A program made the position numbers and the translations under genes. The notes beneath the pieces are model-generated. The model did not search any database and was not told the DNA's origin. It saw only the letters and a list, made by a program, of their open reading frames with translations. From contig NZ_CP034245.1 in assembly GCF_003931875.1 (NCBI RefSeq), positions 2,728,001-2,792,000 of the forward strand: 64,000 bases of DNA. Direction: 5' to 3'. The first letter of the stretch is position 1. Each line of letters opens with the position of its first letter. Shown here in pieces: positions 42,240 through 50,366 of the stretch. This DNA comes from Microbacterium sp. 10M-3C3. Its GTDB lineage: Bacteria; Actinomycetota; Actinomycetes; Actinomycetales; Microbacteriaceae.

Positions 42240-44033
42240 TCAGCGGCCCGCGGCGTAGCCGGAGCCGCCGCGCGGGTTGGCGGCGGCCGACAGCGTGCCG
42301 TCCGACGGGTCGCGCGACACGGCCGACAGGCGCCCGAGCGACCAGCCGCCCGAGACCGTGACGACGTGACCGCGGGCGCGGAGGTCGGCGATCACGTCTT
42401 CCCCGAGGCGGTCTTCGACGACGACGCCGCGGGGCTCCCACGCCCGCGGCCAGAACGAGCTCGGCAGGTGCGTCGTGTGGAGCGTCGGCGCGTCGATCGC
42501 CTGCTGCGGGCTGTAGCCGCCGACGATGCGGCGCACCAGATACGGCACCTGCCACTGGTCCTGCTGGTCTCCGCCCGGCGTGCCGAGGGCCTCGATGACC
42601 ACCCCGCCGCCGGCCAGCAGCGTCGGCGACAGCGTCGTGCGGGGGCGGGCGCCGGGGCGCAGGGCCGCGGGCGCGCTCTCGTCGAGCCACGCCATCTGCA
42701 GCCGGGTGCCCGCCGCGATGCCGAGCGACGGCACCGCGGGCGAGGACTGCAGCCAGCCGCCCGACGGGGTGAGGCTCGCCATGTTGCCGGCGGCGTCGAC
42801 GACGTCGATGTGGCACGTGTCGCCCCGGGTCTCGCCGTTCGCGCGCACCGTCGGCTCGCCCGTGCTGCCGCCCGCGGCAGCGGATGCCTCGAACAGCGGC
42901 GGCACGAAGGCCTCGAGCCCCGGCACCGCACCGGGGCGCCAGTCGTCGCTCGCCTCCTCGCCGATGAGGGTCGCGCGCTCGCGGGCGTAATCGTCGGAGA
43001 GGAGCACCGCCAGCGCCTCCCGCGCGTCCTCGCCGTAGTACGCATCACGGTCGGCCAGCGCGAGCTTGAGCGCCTCGACGACGAGGTGCGCGCCGCGCGC
43101 GGTCGACGGGTCGAGCTCGATGTCGGGGAAGGTCGCGAGGATCGCGAGGGTCTGCAGCAGCACGGGGCCCGATCCCCACGCCGCGGCCTTGACCACGTCG
43201 ACACCGCGGAACCGGTACGACACCGGCTCCTCCCACGACGCGTCGTGGCCGCGGACGTCGTCCAGGCTCAGCACGCCGGCGTAGTCGCCGCCGTCGGAGT
43301 GGCGGTGCGGGCGCGCGAGGAACGCCGTGAGCTCGCGCGCCACGAACCCCTCGCGCCACTGCGCGAGCACCGCGTCGAGTCGGTCGTCGCGGGTCGACCC
43401 GACGCCGGAGGCGACGACGAGCCGCCGCAGCGCATCGGCCCACGCGGGGTTGCGGAACGTCTCGCCCGCGTGCGGCGGGCGACCCGCGGGCATCCACAGC
43501 GCCGCGGAGGTCGGCCACGCGTCGCGGAACAGCCCCTCCACCGATCGCACCGTGCGCGCCCACGCCGGCGACACCGGCACGCCGTTCTCGGCGTAGTGCA
43601 CGGCGTATGCGGCGACGTCGGCGAACTCCCACGTGCCGTGCGTGCGCAGCAACAGCACGAGCGCGGGGAACGCCCCCGGAATGGCGGCGGCCAGTCCGCC
43701 CGCCCCCGGCACGGCGTCGAGCCCGAGGCCACGGTAGTGCGCGATCGTCGCGCCGGCCGGCGCCGGCCCCTGCCCCGACAGCACGCGCGGGGAGGCGGCG
43801 CGAGGCGCGACGAGCCCGACGAGGTCGCCGGCGGGTCCGTTGAGGTGGGGCTCGGCGAGGTGGAGCACGAGGCTCCCGGCCACCGCCGCGTCGAACGCGT
43901 TGCCGCCGCGCTCGAGCACGCTCTGCGCCGTGCCGGTCGCGAGCCAGTGGGTCGAGGCGGCCATGCCGAACGAGCCGCTGAGGTCGGGCCGCGTCGTGAA
44001 CGCGGGAGGCGAGGCCCAGGGGGAGGAGCTCAT
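42240..44033 (-). CDS. ggt: Gamma-glutamyltransferase family protein
   Basis: Ntn-hydrolase (597 aa) that cleaves gamma-glutamyl bonds of glutathione-like or poly-gamma-glutamyl substrates after self-processing. The catalytic threonine is in RGDTCHIDVVDAAGNMAS, where cleavage before Thr gives large and small subunits. GMAASTHWLATGTAQSVLERGGNAFDAAVA starts the large subunit. PSGGWLQSSPA and RPRTTLSPTLL are in the small one. No signal peptide is visible, which suggests a cytosolic enzyme. Actinobacteria often lack glutathione, so the natural substrate is uncertain. Confidence 0.9.
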   Translation of the reverse strand: MSSSPWASPPAFTTRPDLSGSFGMAASTHWLATGTAQSVLERGGNAFDAAVAGSLVLHLAEPHLNGPAGDLVGLVAPRAASPRVLSGQGPAPAGATIAHYRGLGLDAVPGAGGLAAAIPGAFPALVLLLRTHGTWEFADVAAYAVHYAENGVPVSPAWARTVRSVEGLFRDAWPTSAALWMPAGRPPHAGETFRNPAWADALRRLVVASGVGSTRDDRLDAVLAQWREGFVARELTAFLARPHRHSDGGDYAGVLSLDDVRGHDASWEEPVSYRFRGVDVVKAAAWGSGPVLLQTLAILATFPDIELDPSTARGAHLVVEALKLALADRDAYYGEDAREALAVLLSDDYARERATLIGEEASDDWRPGAVPGLEAFVPPLFEASAAAGGSTGEPTVRANGETRGDTCHIDVVDAAGNMASLTPSGGWLQSSPAVPSLGIAAGTRLQMAWLDESAPAALRPGARPRTTLSPTLLAGGGVVIEALGTPGGDQQDQWQVPYLVRRIVGGYSPQQAIDAPTLHTTHLPSSFWPRAWEPRGVVVEDRLGEDVIADLRARGHVVTVSGGWSLGRLSAVSRDPSDGTLSAAANPRGGSGYAAGR

Positions 44034-44055
44034 CGGGCCATTCTCCCCCGCCGCG

Positions 44056-45660
44056 TCACGTGACCGACACGAGCGTCCGCTGCCATCCGCTCGATCCGTT
44101 GGGGGCGATCGGCGCCGCTTCCTGGATCTGGACGTTGCCCGCCTTGTCCACCGCCCGCACGGTGATGTAGTGCGTGCCGGGCGTCGCCTGCCACGGCAGG
44201 GTCCACTGCACCCACGTGTCGTCGTTGACCGGATTCGACAGCGTCGCCTGCTGCCACTCGCCGTCGTCGATGCTCAGCTCGACGCGCGCGACGCCCACGC
44301 CCTGCGCCCACGCCATCCCCGCGATCGGCACGAGACCGGCCGGGACCGGCGATCCGATCTTCGGCGTATCCACGCGGCTGGACATCTTGATCGGCGCCTG
44401 GGCACTGTATCCGCGCGGGGTCCAGTACGCCTCGTCCTGCGCGAAGGTCGTGACCTTCAGCTCCGTCAGCCACTTCGTGGCCGAGACGTAGCCGTACAGA
44501 CCCGGCACGACCATGCGCACGGGGAACCCGTGCTCGAGCGGCAGCGGCTCGCCGTTCATCGCCACGGCGAGGATCGCGTCGATCGACGGGTCGGTGAGGG
44601 CGCTGAGCGGGGTCGACGCGGTGTAGCCGTCGACGCTGCGCGAGAGCACCATGTCGGCGTCGGCGCCCGGGGCCGCCATCGCGAGCACGTCGCGCACCGG
44701 CACGCCGAGCCAGCGCGCGTTGCCGACGAGATCGCCGCCGATCTCGTTCGACACGCACGTGAGAGTGATGACGTACTCGTCCAGGCCCATGCCGATGAGG
44801 TCGTCGAACGACAGCTCGACGCGCTGTCCGACCATGCCGTCTACGACCAGGCGCCACGTCGTCGGGTCGATCTGCGGCACGGTGAGGGCCGTGTCGACGC
44901 GGTAGAAGTCCGCGTTCGACGTGAACAGCGGCGTGATACCCGGCACGTCGAGCTCGGCACCCGCGGGAACGGCCACCGTGGCGCGGGGTGCGGGCAGGCG
45001 CAGCGCGTCGCGGGCCGCGGCGATCGAGGCGGATGCGGCGTTCACGACGCGGGCGCCGACGCCCACGACGACCGCGGCCGCAGCGGTGATCGCGGAGAAG
45101 AGGAGGAACGATCGGCGGTCGACGCGCGCTCCGGTCGACGTCGCGTCGGCTCCGTCTCCGGATGCCGCGTCGGCCTCGGCGGGTTCCGCGGCGACAGCGG
45201 CGGCCGCCGACGTCCAGCGGCGCAGGCGCTCGCTCATCATGACGAGGAGCCCCACCCCCACGACCGTGCCGAGCACGGGCGGCAGCCACGACAGGAAGCC
45301 CGCGCCGGAGCGGGTGGCCACTGCCGCGGTCGCGGCGGCGCCGCCGAGCGCGAGGAGGATCGCCCCGAACGGCGGCCGCCGGTACTGCAGCAGGCCGGCG
45401 AGGGCCGCGCCGATCGCGGCGGCGATGCCGAGGCCCACGAGCAGCGCGACCTTGTCGAGCGACCCGAAGGCCGTGATCGCGAACTCCTTGAGCGGCCGTG
45501 GGACGACGTCGACGACGAACGAGCCGACCGCCAGGAGCGGGCTGGCGTCCCGGGCGAGGACGGCGGCGAAGGCCTCGCTCGCGGCCAGGAGCGCCGCCGC
45601 GGCGACGACTCCGACGAGGGCCGACCACGCCAGGGCGCGCGGCGCGCGGGGTGCGGACAT
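44056..45660 (-). CDS. Membrane-anchored molybdopterin-dependent oxidoreductase (sulfite oxidase/MsrP-like)
   Basis: A 534-aa protein. The N-terminal half has about four to five membrane helices. Near residue 178 a Tat-like RRSFLLF motif precedes a further hydrophobic helix. The C-terminal half is a sulfite oxidase-type molybdenum domain (about 250-430) with the Mo-ligand cysteine in YVITLTCVSNEIGGDLVGNARWLG, then a Mo-co dimerisation domain (IAGMAWAQGVGVARVELSIDD). The catalytic domain should face outside. Homologues are placed with YedY/MsrP and with SigK-regulated fasciclin genes. The substrate is unknown; repair of oxidised methionines in surface proteins is one idea. Downstream of the fasciclin gene with a large hairpin between. 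Confidence 0.87.
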   Translation of the reverse strand: MSAPRAPRALAWSALVGVVAAAALLAASEAFAAVLARDASPLLAVGSFVVDVVPRPLKEFAITAFGSLDKVALLVGLGIAAAIGAALAGLLQYRRPPFGAILLALGGAAATAAVATRSGAGFLSWLPPVLGTVVGVGLLVMMSERLRRWTSAAAAVAAEPAEADAASGDGADATSTGARVDRRSFLLFSAITAAAAVVVGVGARVVNAASASIAAARDALRLPAPRATVAVPAGAELDVPGITPLFTSNADFYRVDTALTVPQIDPTTWRLVVDGMVGQRVELSFDDLIGMGLDEYVITLTCVSNEIGGDLVGNARWLGVPVRDVLAMAAPGADADMVLSRSVDGYTASTPLSALTDPSIDAILAVAMNGEPLPLEHGFPVRMVVPGLYGYVSATKWLTELKVTTFAQDEAYWTPRGYSAQAPIKMSSRVDTPKIGSPVPAGLVPIAGMAWAQGVGVARVELSIDDGEWQQATLSNPVNDDTWVQWTLPWQATPGTHYITVRAVDKAGNVQIQEAAPIAPNGSSGWQRTLVSVT

Positions 45661-45682
45661 CGAGAACTCCTCTGCTCATGGC

Positions 45683-45721
45683 AGCGGGGCCGCGGATGCC
45701 GGAAGCATCCGCGGCCCCGCT
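45683..45721 (-). terminator. Perfect 17-bp hairpin between fasciclin and molybdoenzyme genes
   Basis: AGCGGGGCCGCGGATGC (45683-45699) and GCATCCGCGGCCCCGCT (45705-45721) pair without mismatch around a 5-nt loop. Lying between two same-strand genes that are probably one transcript, it would partly end transcription or protect the upstream fasciclin mRNA. Confidence 0.75.
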
Positions 45722-45743
45722 GAGATCCGGTGGCTGATTCCTA

Positions 45744-46412
45744 TCAGTTGGCCGGCGGCATGAGAACGGTGTCGATGAGGTACACCGTCGCGTTGGCCGT
45801 CTGCACGCCACCGCAGATGACGTTGGCGTCGTTGACCTTGAGCGAGTCGCCGCTGCCGGAGACGGTCAGGTCCTGACCCTCGACGGTCGCGAGCGTGCCG
45901 ACGACGTCCTCGGGCGAGAGCTGGCCCTGCACGACGTGGTACGTGAGGATCTTGGTCAGCAGCGCCGAGTCGGTCTTGAGGGTCTCGATGGTGGCGGGGT
46001 CGATCTTGCCGAACGCGTCGTCGACGGGAGCGAAGACCGTGAACTCGCCGCCGTTGAGCGTGTCGACGAGGTTGACCTGCGGGTTCAGCTGGCCGCTGAC
46101 CGCCTGCACGAGCGTCTTCAGCAGCGGGTTGTTCGAGGCGGCCGTGGCCACGGGGTCCTGCGACATGCCCTCGACCGAACCGGCGCCCGACGGCACCTGC
46201 GCGGCGTAGTCGGCGCAGCCGGGGCCGACGAGGTTGGCGGCCGGGTCCATCATGTCGCTCGACGCGGACGCCGACGGCGTGGACATGGGCGCCGAGCTCT
46301 CCTCGGTCGTCCCACCCGACGATGCGCTGCCACCCGAACATGCGGCGAGCGCGAAGGTCGACGCGAGGACCAGGCCGAGGGCCGCGGTCAGGTGCTTCTT
46401 CTTCGTGAGCAT
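45744..46412 (-). CDS. Fasciclin-domain lipoprotein (MPT83-like)
   Basis: A 222-aa surface lipoprotein with lipobox LAAC (about residues 22-25), a Ser/Thr-rich linker, and one FAS1 domain (about 90-222). FAS1 boxes: [33 protein letters not shown], and the closing [16 protein letters not shown]. Two cysteines in the mature part (GPGCADYA and NVICGG) could form a disulfide as in mycobacterial MPT70/MPT83. FAS1 domains take part in adhesion or surface sensing. Linked to the molybdoenzyme gene downstream. Confidence 0.9.
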   Translation of the reverse strand: MLTKKKHLTAALGLVLASTFALAACSGGSASSGGTTEESSAPMSTPSASASSDMMDPAANLVGPGCADYAAQVPSGAGSVEGMSQDPVATAASNNPLLKTLVQAVSGQLNPQVNLVDTLNGGEFTVFAPVDDAFGKIDPATIETLKTDSALLTKILTYHVVQGQLSPEDVVGTLATVEGQDLTVSGSGDSLKVNDANVICGGVQTANATVYLIDTVLMPPAN

Positions 46413-46541
46413 GACTTCCTCCGAATCCGTGAGCCGATGCGGCTCGATGTGCTGTGCCGCCGGATGGCGGTTGGCCGGTCGCCCGGCCGCACACTCTGTT
46501 CGGGGTCGCCCGCGAATCGGATGGGAGGAGTTTTCGCGGCC

Positions 46542-46685
46542 TCAGTCCGCGTGGTCGGGATGGCCGTCCGAGACGGCGTCGCCGGTGACCTCGTGCTCGC
46601 GCTCGATGTCCCGGATGGCGTCGGTCTTCAGGTCGTCGGCGGGGTTGCCGTCGTCGGGCGAGACAGGGGGGATCGGGGTGCTCAT
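46542..46685 (-). CDS. Small acidic protein of 47 residues
   Basis: Reads MSTPIPPVSPDDGNPADDLK, then TDAIRDIEREHEVTGDAVSD and GHPDHAD. It is hydrophilic and rich in Asp, with no membrane segment. The ATG at 46685 has an AAGGAG ribosome-binding site at ideal distance. It lies 66 bp after the CDF transporter gene on the same strand, so it may be the last gene of that operon. No family recognised; the codon pattern and ribosome-binding site support a real gene. Confidence 0.65.
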   Translation of the reverse strand: MSTPIPPVSPDDGNPADDLKTDAIRDIEREHEVTGDAVSDGHPDHAD

Positions 46686-46751
46686 GGTTTCTCCTTCCGA
46701 GGGGGACAGGCTAGATCCCGGGCGCCGGCGCGCCGCGGGGGTTGCGCCCGC

Positions 46752-47720
46752 TCACGTGGGGCGGCTCGCGGTCGCGGGGAACTCCGCGACGGGCACGATC
46801 TCGACGTCGTGGAGCTTCCAGTTCAGACGCCGGGCGCCCGCGCGGGCCCGCGCGAGGGTGCGCAGCGACGGCGTCCGGCCGCGTCGGGGCCGCACGAAGG
46901 CCTCGACGTGCAGGAACATGCCGTGGTCGCGCGTGCGCGTGCGCACCTCCTCGACCCACCGCAGCTGCGAGAGGTAGTCGTGCAGGCGCGCCACGTCGGG
47001 GTGCGTCTCCTCGTCGTCGAAGGTGGTCGCGCGCGTGTCCATGAGGTCGGTGATCGCGGCGCGGGTGTTCTTCACGCCGTCCCACACGATGCTCCCGGCG
47101 ATGAAGATCGCCGCCGCCGCATCCATCCACCACAGCCCGATCCCGATGCCGAGCACGCCGACGATCGAGCCGACCGCGGTCTGCCAGTCGGCCTTGTTCA
47201 TGTCGGCGTCGGCGTACAGCACCTTGTCGTGCAGCTCGCGGGCGAGCTTCATCTTCACGCGGCCGAACCAGATGGGCAGCGGGATCGTGAGCGCCATCAC
47301 GGCGATCATGAGCCAGCCGAGCCACACGCTCTCGCCGAACAGCACGACCGACCCGATCGGCGGCCGCTGGCCGCGGAGGAGGGTCGAGAGCGACTCCACG
47401 ACGAGGAACGCGCCCATCGCGAACAGGGCGACACCGGCCACGAGGTGCCCGACGCCGACCGAGCGGGAGAAGCCGTACGGGTAGCGCGGGGTGGCCGGGC
47501 GCCGCATGACGCGCACCGACACGAGGAACGCCAGCGGCGGGGCGAGCGAGAGGAGGTCTTCGATCCATGCCGCACGCATCGCCTGCGAATTGCCGACCAC
47601 GAGGCCGACGAGCGTGATCGTCACGACGAGGAAGACGATCGTCGCCCACTCGAGGCGGATCGCGCGGCGCAGCGTCGCCTGCAGCTCGGGCGGCAGCTGC
47701 GTGAGGGCGTCGGTGCTCAT
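46752..47720 (-). CDS. Cation diffusion facilitator (CDF) family transporter
   Basis: A 322-aa membrane protein with about six helices, of the cation efflux (Zn/Fe/Mn/Co) family. Helix 2 has the start of the metal site in IEDLLSLAPPLAFLVSVRVM, helix 5 the partner in DKADWQTAVGSIVGVLGIG-type sequence (MNKADWQTA), and a long cytosolic C-terminal domain follows. The usual HxxxD pairs are altered here (SLAPP and KADWQ), so the transported ion is unclear and may not be zinc. The ATG overlaps the stop of the single-lobe binding-protein gene (ATGA), so both are made together. Confidence 0.8.
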   Translation of the reverse strand: MSTDALTQLPPELQATLRRAIRLEWATIVFLVVTITLVGLVVGNSQAMRAAWIEDLLSLAPPLAFLVSVRVMRRPATPRYPYGFSRSVGVGHLVAGVALFAMGAFLVVESLSTLLRGQRPPIGSVVLFGESVWLGWLMIAVMALTIPLPIWFGRVKMKLARELHDKVLYADADMNKADWQTAVGSIVGVLGIGIGLWWMDAAAAIFIAGSIVWDGVKNTRAAITDLMDTRATTFDDEETHPDVARLHDYLSQLRWVEEVRTRTRDHGMFLHVEAFVRPRRGRTPSLRTLARARAGARRLNWKLHDVEIVPVAEFPATASRPT

Positions 47721-48187
47721 GATCCGCCGTTCTCCCGCAGGTAGGTCTCGAGGTCGACGAGCAGACGGTTCTCCCCCATGCGGGTGAGGACGACGTGCTT
47801 CTCGGTGACGTCGTCGTCCGTCCGCGTCTCGCGGTACACCGCGGAGACCGCCGCCTTGTCGGTCCACGGCGTGTCGTCGGTGAAGCCGCCGATGGCGACG
47901 TCGATGCGCCCGCTGTCGAGGGCGTCTGCGAGCACCCCTTCACTCCCCTCGACCCAGGTCACCTCCGCGCCCGCCGCCTCGGCGAAGCCCTCGAGGAGCG
48001 TCACCTCGCTGCCCCGCGGAGATGTCCCGCTCGTGTCGACCCACGGCGGATTGTGGGTCACCCCCACGCGCAACTCGCCGCCGTCGATGCGCTCGGTGGT
48101 GCCCTCGGTGTCGCGCGGCAGTCCGCACGCGGCGAGCGCGACCAGGAGCGCCGCCGCCATCGGGATCGCGACGAGCCGTCGGGTCAC
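47717..48187 (-). CDS. Single-lobe solute-binding (SBP family 3) lipoprotein
   Basis: A 156-aa lipoprotein. The signal ends in lipobox LAAC near residue 21. The mature part resembles only lobe I of a family 3 binding protein (ELRVGVTHNPPWVD, GSEVTLLEGFAEAAGAEVTW, LADALDSGRIDVAIGGFT, DKAAVSAVYRET) and then jumps directly to a closing helix (LLVDLETYLREN). The whole second lobe of about 80-100 residues found in normal members is missing. The start GTG at 48187 has a GAGGAG ribosome-binding site 7 bp upstream. The stop overlaps the CDF transporter start, so it may be an accessory subunit or sensor for that transporter. Confidence 0.75.
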   Translation of the reverse strand: MTRRLVAIPMAAALLVALAACGLPRDTEGTTERIDGGELRVGVTHNPPWVDTSGTSPRGSEVTLLEGFAEAAGAEVTWVEGSEGVLADALDSGRIDVAIGGFTDDTPWTDKAAVSAVYRETRTDDDVTEKHVVLTRMGENRLLVDLETYLRENGGS

Positions 48188-48191
48188 GCCG

Positions 48192-48563
48192 TCACTCCTC
48201 GCCCTCACGCACGGGCCCCGGCTCCATGAACCACTCGACCATGGAGCGGGCGCGCCCGTCGGCGGCGAGCTCGACGACCCACAGGTTCGCGTAGTCGCGT
48301 CCGCTCGTGTAGTGCGTGCGGCCCTCGATGACCCCGACGTCGCCGGTCATCGCGATCGGTCGGCCGTCGAAGGTCCACTCGCCCGGCTCGTCGCGGTGCG
48401 CGAGCCATTCCCGCACGATCGCGTCCTGCCCGATCCACGGGTGCGGGTCGTACGGACCGCCCGCGTACGTCCCGTCGTCGGTGAAGAGCGCGCGGATGTC
48501 GTCGGGCTCGTTCGACGCCCACGCCCGGAGGTAGGCGTCGAGCCACTGCTGGAGTCGTTCCAT
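48192..48563 (-). CDS. SnoaL-like/NTF2-fold protein
   Basis: A 123-aa NTF2-like protein: LDAYLRAWASNEPDDIRALFTDDGTY, WIGQDAIVREWLAHRDEPGEW, VIEGRTHYTSGRDYANLWVVELAADGR, VEWFMEPG. This is the SnoaL/polyketide-cyclase-like fold used for small-molecule binding or as an accessory domain. No catalytic role assigned. The stop lies 4 bp before the start of the single-lobe lipoprotein gene, so it is first in the operon with the CDF transporter. A second NTF2-like gene lies at 52392. Confidence 0.8.
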   Translation of the reverse strand: MERLQQWLDAYLRAWASNEPDDIRALFTDDGTYAGGPYDPHPWIGQDAIVREWLAHRDEPGEWTFDGRPIAMTGDVGVIEGRTHYTSGRDYANLWVVELAADGRARSMVEWFMEPGPVREGEE

Positions 48564-48613
48564 GATCCACCCCTACCGAGGAGGCGCGGCGCGGTCAACG
48601 GGGTGGCGCCGCG

Positions 48614-48619
48614 TACACT
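48614..48619 (+). promoter_or_regulatory. -10 box of a leaderless phosphotransferase promoter
   Basis: TACACT 6 nt before the GTG at 48626; no Shine-Dalgarno is present. Confidence 0.55.
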
Positions 48620-48625
48620 CGGGCG

Positions 48626-49513
48626 GTGCCGATCATCCCCGCCGCCGAGGTCGAGGTCACCGCGGAGCTCGTCCGCGGCCTCCTCTCGGCCCAGGCCCCC
48701 GCGCTCCTGGGCGGCCGCGAACGGATGCGGCGGGCCGCCGCCGGCTGGGACAGCGAGATGTGGCGCCTGGGCGACGACCTCGTCGTGCGCCTGCCGCGAC
48801 GCGCGGCGGCGGCACCGCTGATCCGGCACGAGCAGCAGGCGCTTCCCGCGATCGCGCAGCGCCTCGCGGCGACGGGCGTCGCCGTGCCGGCACCCGTCTT
48901 CGCGGGCACGCCCTCCGAGCAGTTCCCGTGGCCCTGGTCGGTCGCGCCGTGGTTCGAGGGCGACGCGGTCACCGGCACCCCGCGGTCCGCGCGCACGGCG
49001 TGGGCCGCGACGCTCGCGCGCGCGCTCGTCGCGCTGCACGCGGATGCGCCGCCCACCGCGCCGCGGAACCCGGTGCGGGGCGTGCCCCTGGCCGAGCGCG
49101 ACGAGGGCGTCCGCGCGCGGATGTCCGCCGCATCCGCCGACCTGCGCGCCGTAGCCGTGCGGCGGTGGGAGGCGGCCCTGGCGGCGCCGCCGTGGACCTC
49201 GGCGCCCGTGTGGATCCACGGCGACCTGCACCCCGGGAACCTCGTCGCCCGAGACGGCGCGCTGCGCGCGATCGTCGACTTCGGCGACGTCACCTCCGGC
49301 GACCCCGCGTACGACCTCGCCGTCGGGTGGCTCGCGTTCGATCGCGCCGGGCGCGAGCGCTTCGCCGCCGCGACCGGCGAGCGCTACGACGCCGCGACGT
49401 GGACCCGCGCCGCGGGGTGGGCGGCGGCGATCGCGCTGCTGCTCCTCGCTCACGGCGACGAGGATCCCGCCTTCGCCGCCGAGGGGCGCACGGCGCTGCG
49501 CGAGCTCGCCTGA
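48626..49513 (+). CDS. Aminoglycoside phosphotransferase (APH) family kinase
   Basis: A 295-aa kinase-fold protein. The active-site loop VWIHGDLHPGNLVARDG has the catalytic aspartate and the metal asparagine (HGDLHxGN). IVDFGDVTSGDPAYDLAVGWL is the DFG-like metal site. The N-lobe has MWRLGDDLVVRLPRR with the ATP lysine replaced by arginine in a LPRR pattern usual for this subgroup. Substrate could be an aminoglycoside, choline-like or macrolide compound, or a metabolite. A single gene with a leaderless promoter; there is no sign of mobile-element linkage, so acquired antibiotic resistance is not indicated. Confidence 0.82.
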   Translation: MPIIPAAEVEVTAELVRGLLSAQAPALLGGRERMRRAAAGWDSEMWRLGDDLVVRLPRRAAAAPLIRHEQQALPAIAQRLAATGVAVPAPVFAGTPSEQFPWPWSVAPWFEGDAVTGTPRSARTAWAATLARALVALHADAPPTAPRNPVRGVPLAERDEGVRARMSAASADLRAVAVRRWEAALAAPPWTSAPVWIHGDLHPGNLVARDGALRAIVDFGDVTSGDPAYDLAVGWLAFDRAGRERFAAATGERYDAATWTRAAGWAAAIALLLLAHGDEDPAFAAEGRTALRELA

Positions 49514-49610
49514 GCCGCCGCGCCTGAGCCGCCGCGCGGAGCGTACCGGCTCCGGCCGCAGCGCGGACAGGGGCATCGGGGCGGGCACGCCCGCGCGGCA
49601 TGTTTGCGGG

Positions 49611-50294
49611 ATGCCCGCCGCCGTCTCCGCCGCCGTCGGCGCGGCGCTGCGCGGGGTGTTCGCGGCGATCCTCCTCGTCCGGCGCCCCCGCCCCATCCAC
49701 GCGCACGGCGTCGTGCTGGAGGGGATGCTGGTCCCCTCCCCCCGCGTGAGCTCGAGTGGCATCGCGTGGTTCGACGACGCCGCCGCGCCGATCCGCGTCG
49801 TCGCCCGGCTGTCGCGCTCGGTCGGGCTGCCGGCAGCGCTCCCCGACGTGTGGGGGCTCGCCGTCCGCGGCGACGCCGAAGGGCACGCTGCGGACCTCGA
49901 GCTCGCGACCACCGGCATCGGCGTCCCCGGCCGCTTCGCGCTCGTGCCGCGCCGGTCGCCCGGCGGCGCGGCGTACACGGCGCTCCTGCCGTCGCGAGGC
50001 GACGCCGGACCGCTGCTCCTCGCCGCCCTCGCCGATCGGGCGACGCCGCTGCCGAGCCGGCTCGCCGACCTGCGCGCGGCCCTCGCGGATGCGCCGTGGC
50101 GGCTCCGGGTGTGCGTGGCCCGGCCGGTCGGGCGATGGCATCCGGTGGGCGAGCTCGTCCTCTCTGCCGCCGCCGACCAGGACGATCGGGCGCTCCGCTT
50201 CGACGCGGTGGAGAACGCACCGCCGGGGATCGGCGCGTACGGATGGGTGCGCCGCATCCGCCAGCCGTCGTACCGGCGCGCGCGGCGGACGTGA
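49611..50294 (+). CDS. Uncharacterised protein, possibly catalase-barrel related
   Basis: A 227-aa protein with a short N-terminal hydrophobic stretch. The pattern IRVVARLSRSVGLPAALPDVWGLAVRGDAEGHAADLELATTG (positions 61-102) resembles a group of actinobacterial proteins with a heme-free catalase-like barrel, sometimes named phosphodiesterase. I cannot place it more firmly. It lacks the heme-binding tyrosine region of catalases. A CATGTT box lies 6 nt before the ATG, so it may be leaderless. Arginine-rich C-terminus. Confidence 0.6.
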   Translation: MPAAVSAAVGAALRGVFAAILLVRRPRPIHAHGVVLEGMLVPSPRVSSSGIAWFDDAAAPIRVVARLSRSVGLPAALPDVWGLAVRGDAEGHAADLELATTGIGVPGRFALVPRRSPGGAAYTALLPSRGDAGPLLLAALADRATPLPSRLADLRAALADAPWRLRVCVARPVGRWHPVGELVLSAAADQDDRALRFDAVENAPPGIGAYGWVRRIRQPSYRRARRT

Positions 50295-50366
50295 TCCCGG
50301 CCCCCTTTGGATGCGAAGTCCACGCTTCTCGGGCAGGATGAGCGGAGGACTGACCGGAGGGGCCGC

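Noticed and set aside
48626..49513. APH-family gene as an acquired antibiotic resistance gene
   Set aside because: No mobile-element signs and the composition matches neighbours; most chromosomal APH-like kinases are not resistance genes.
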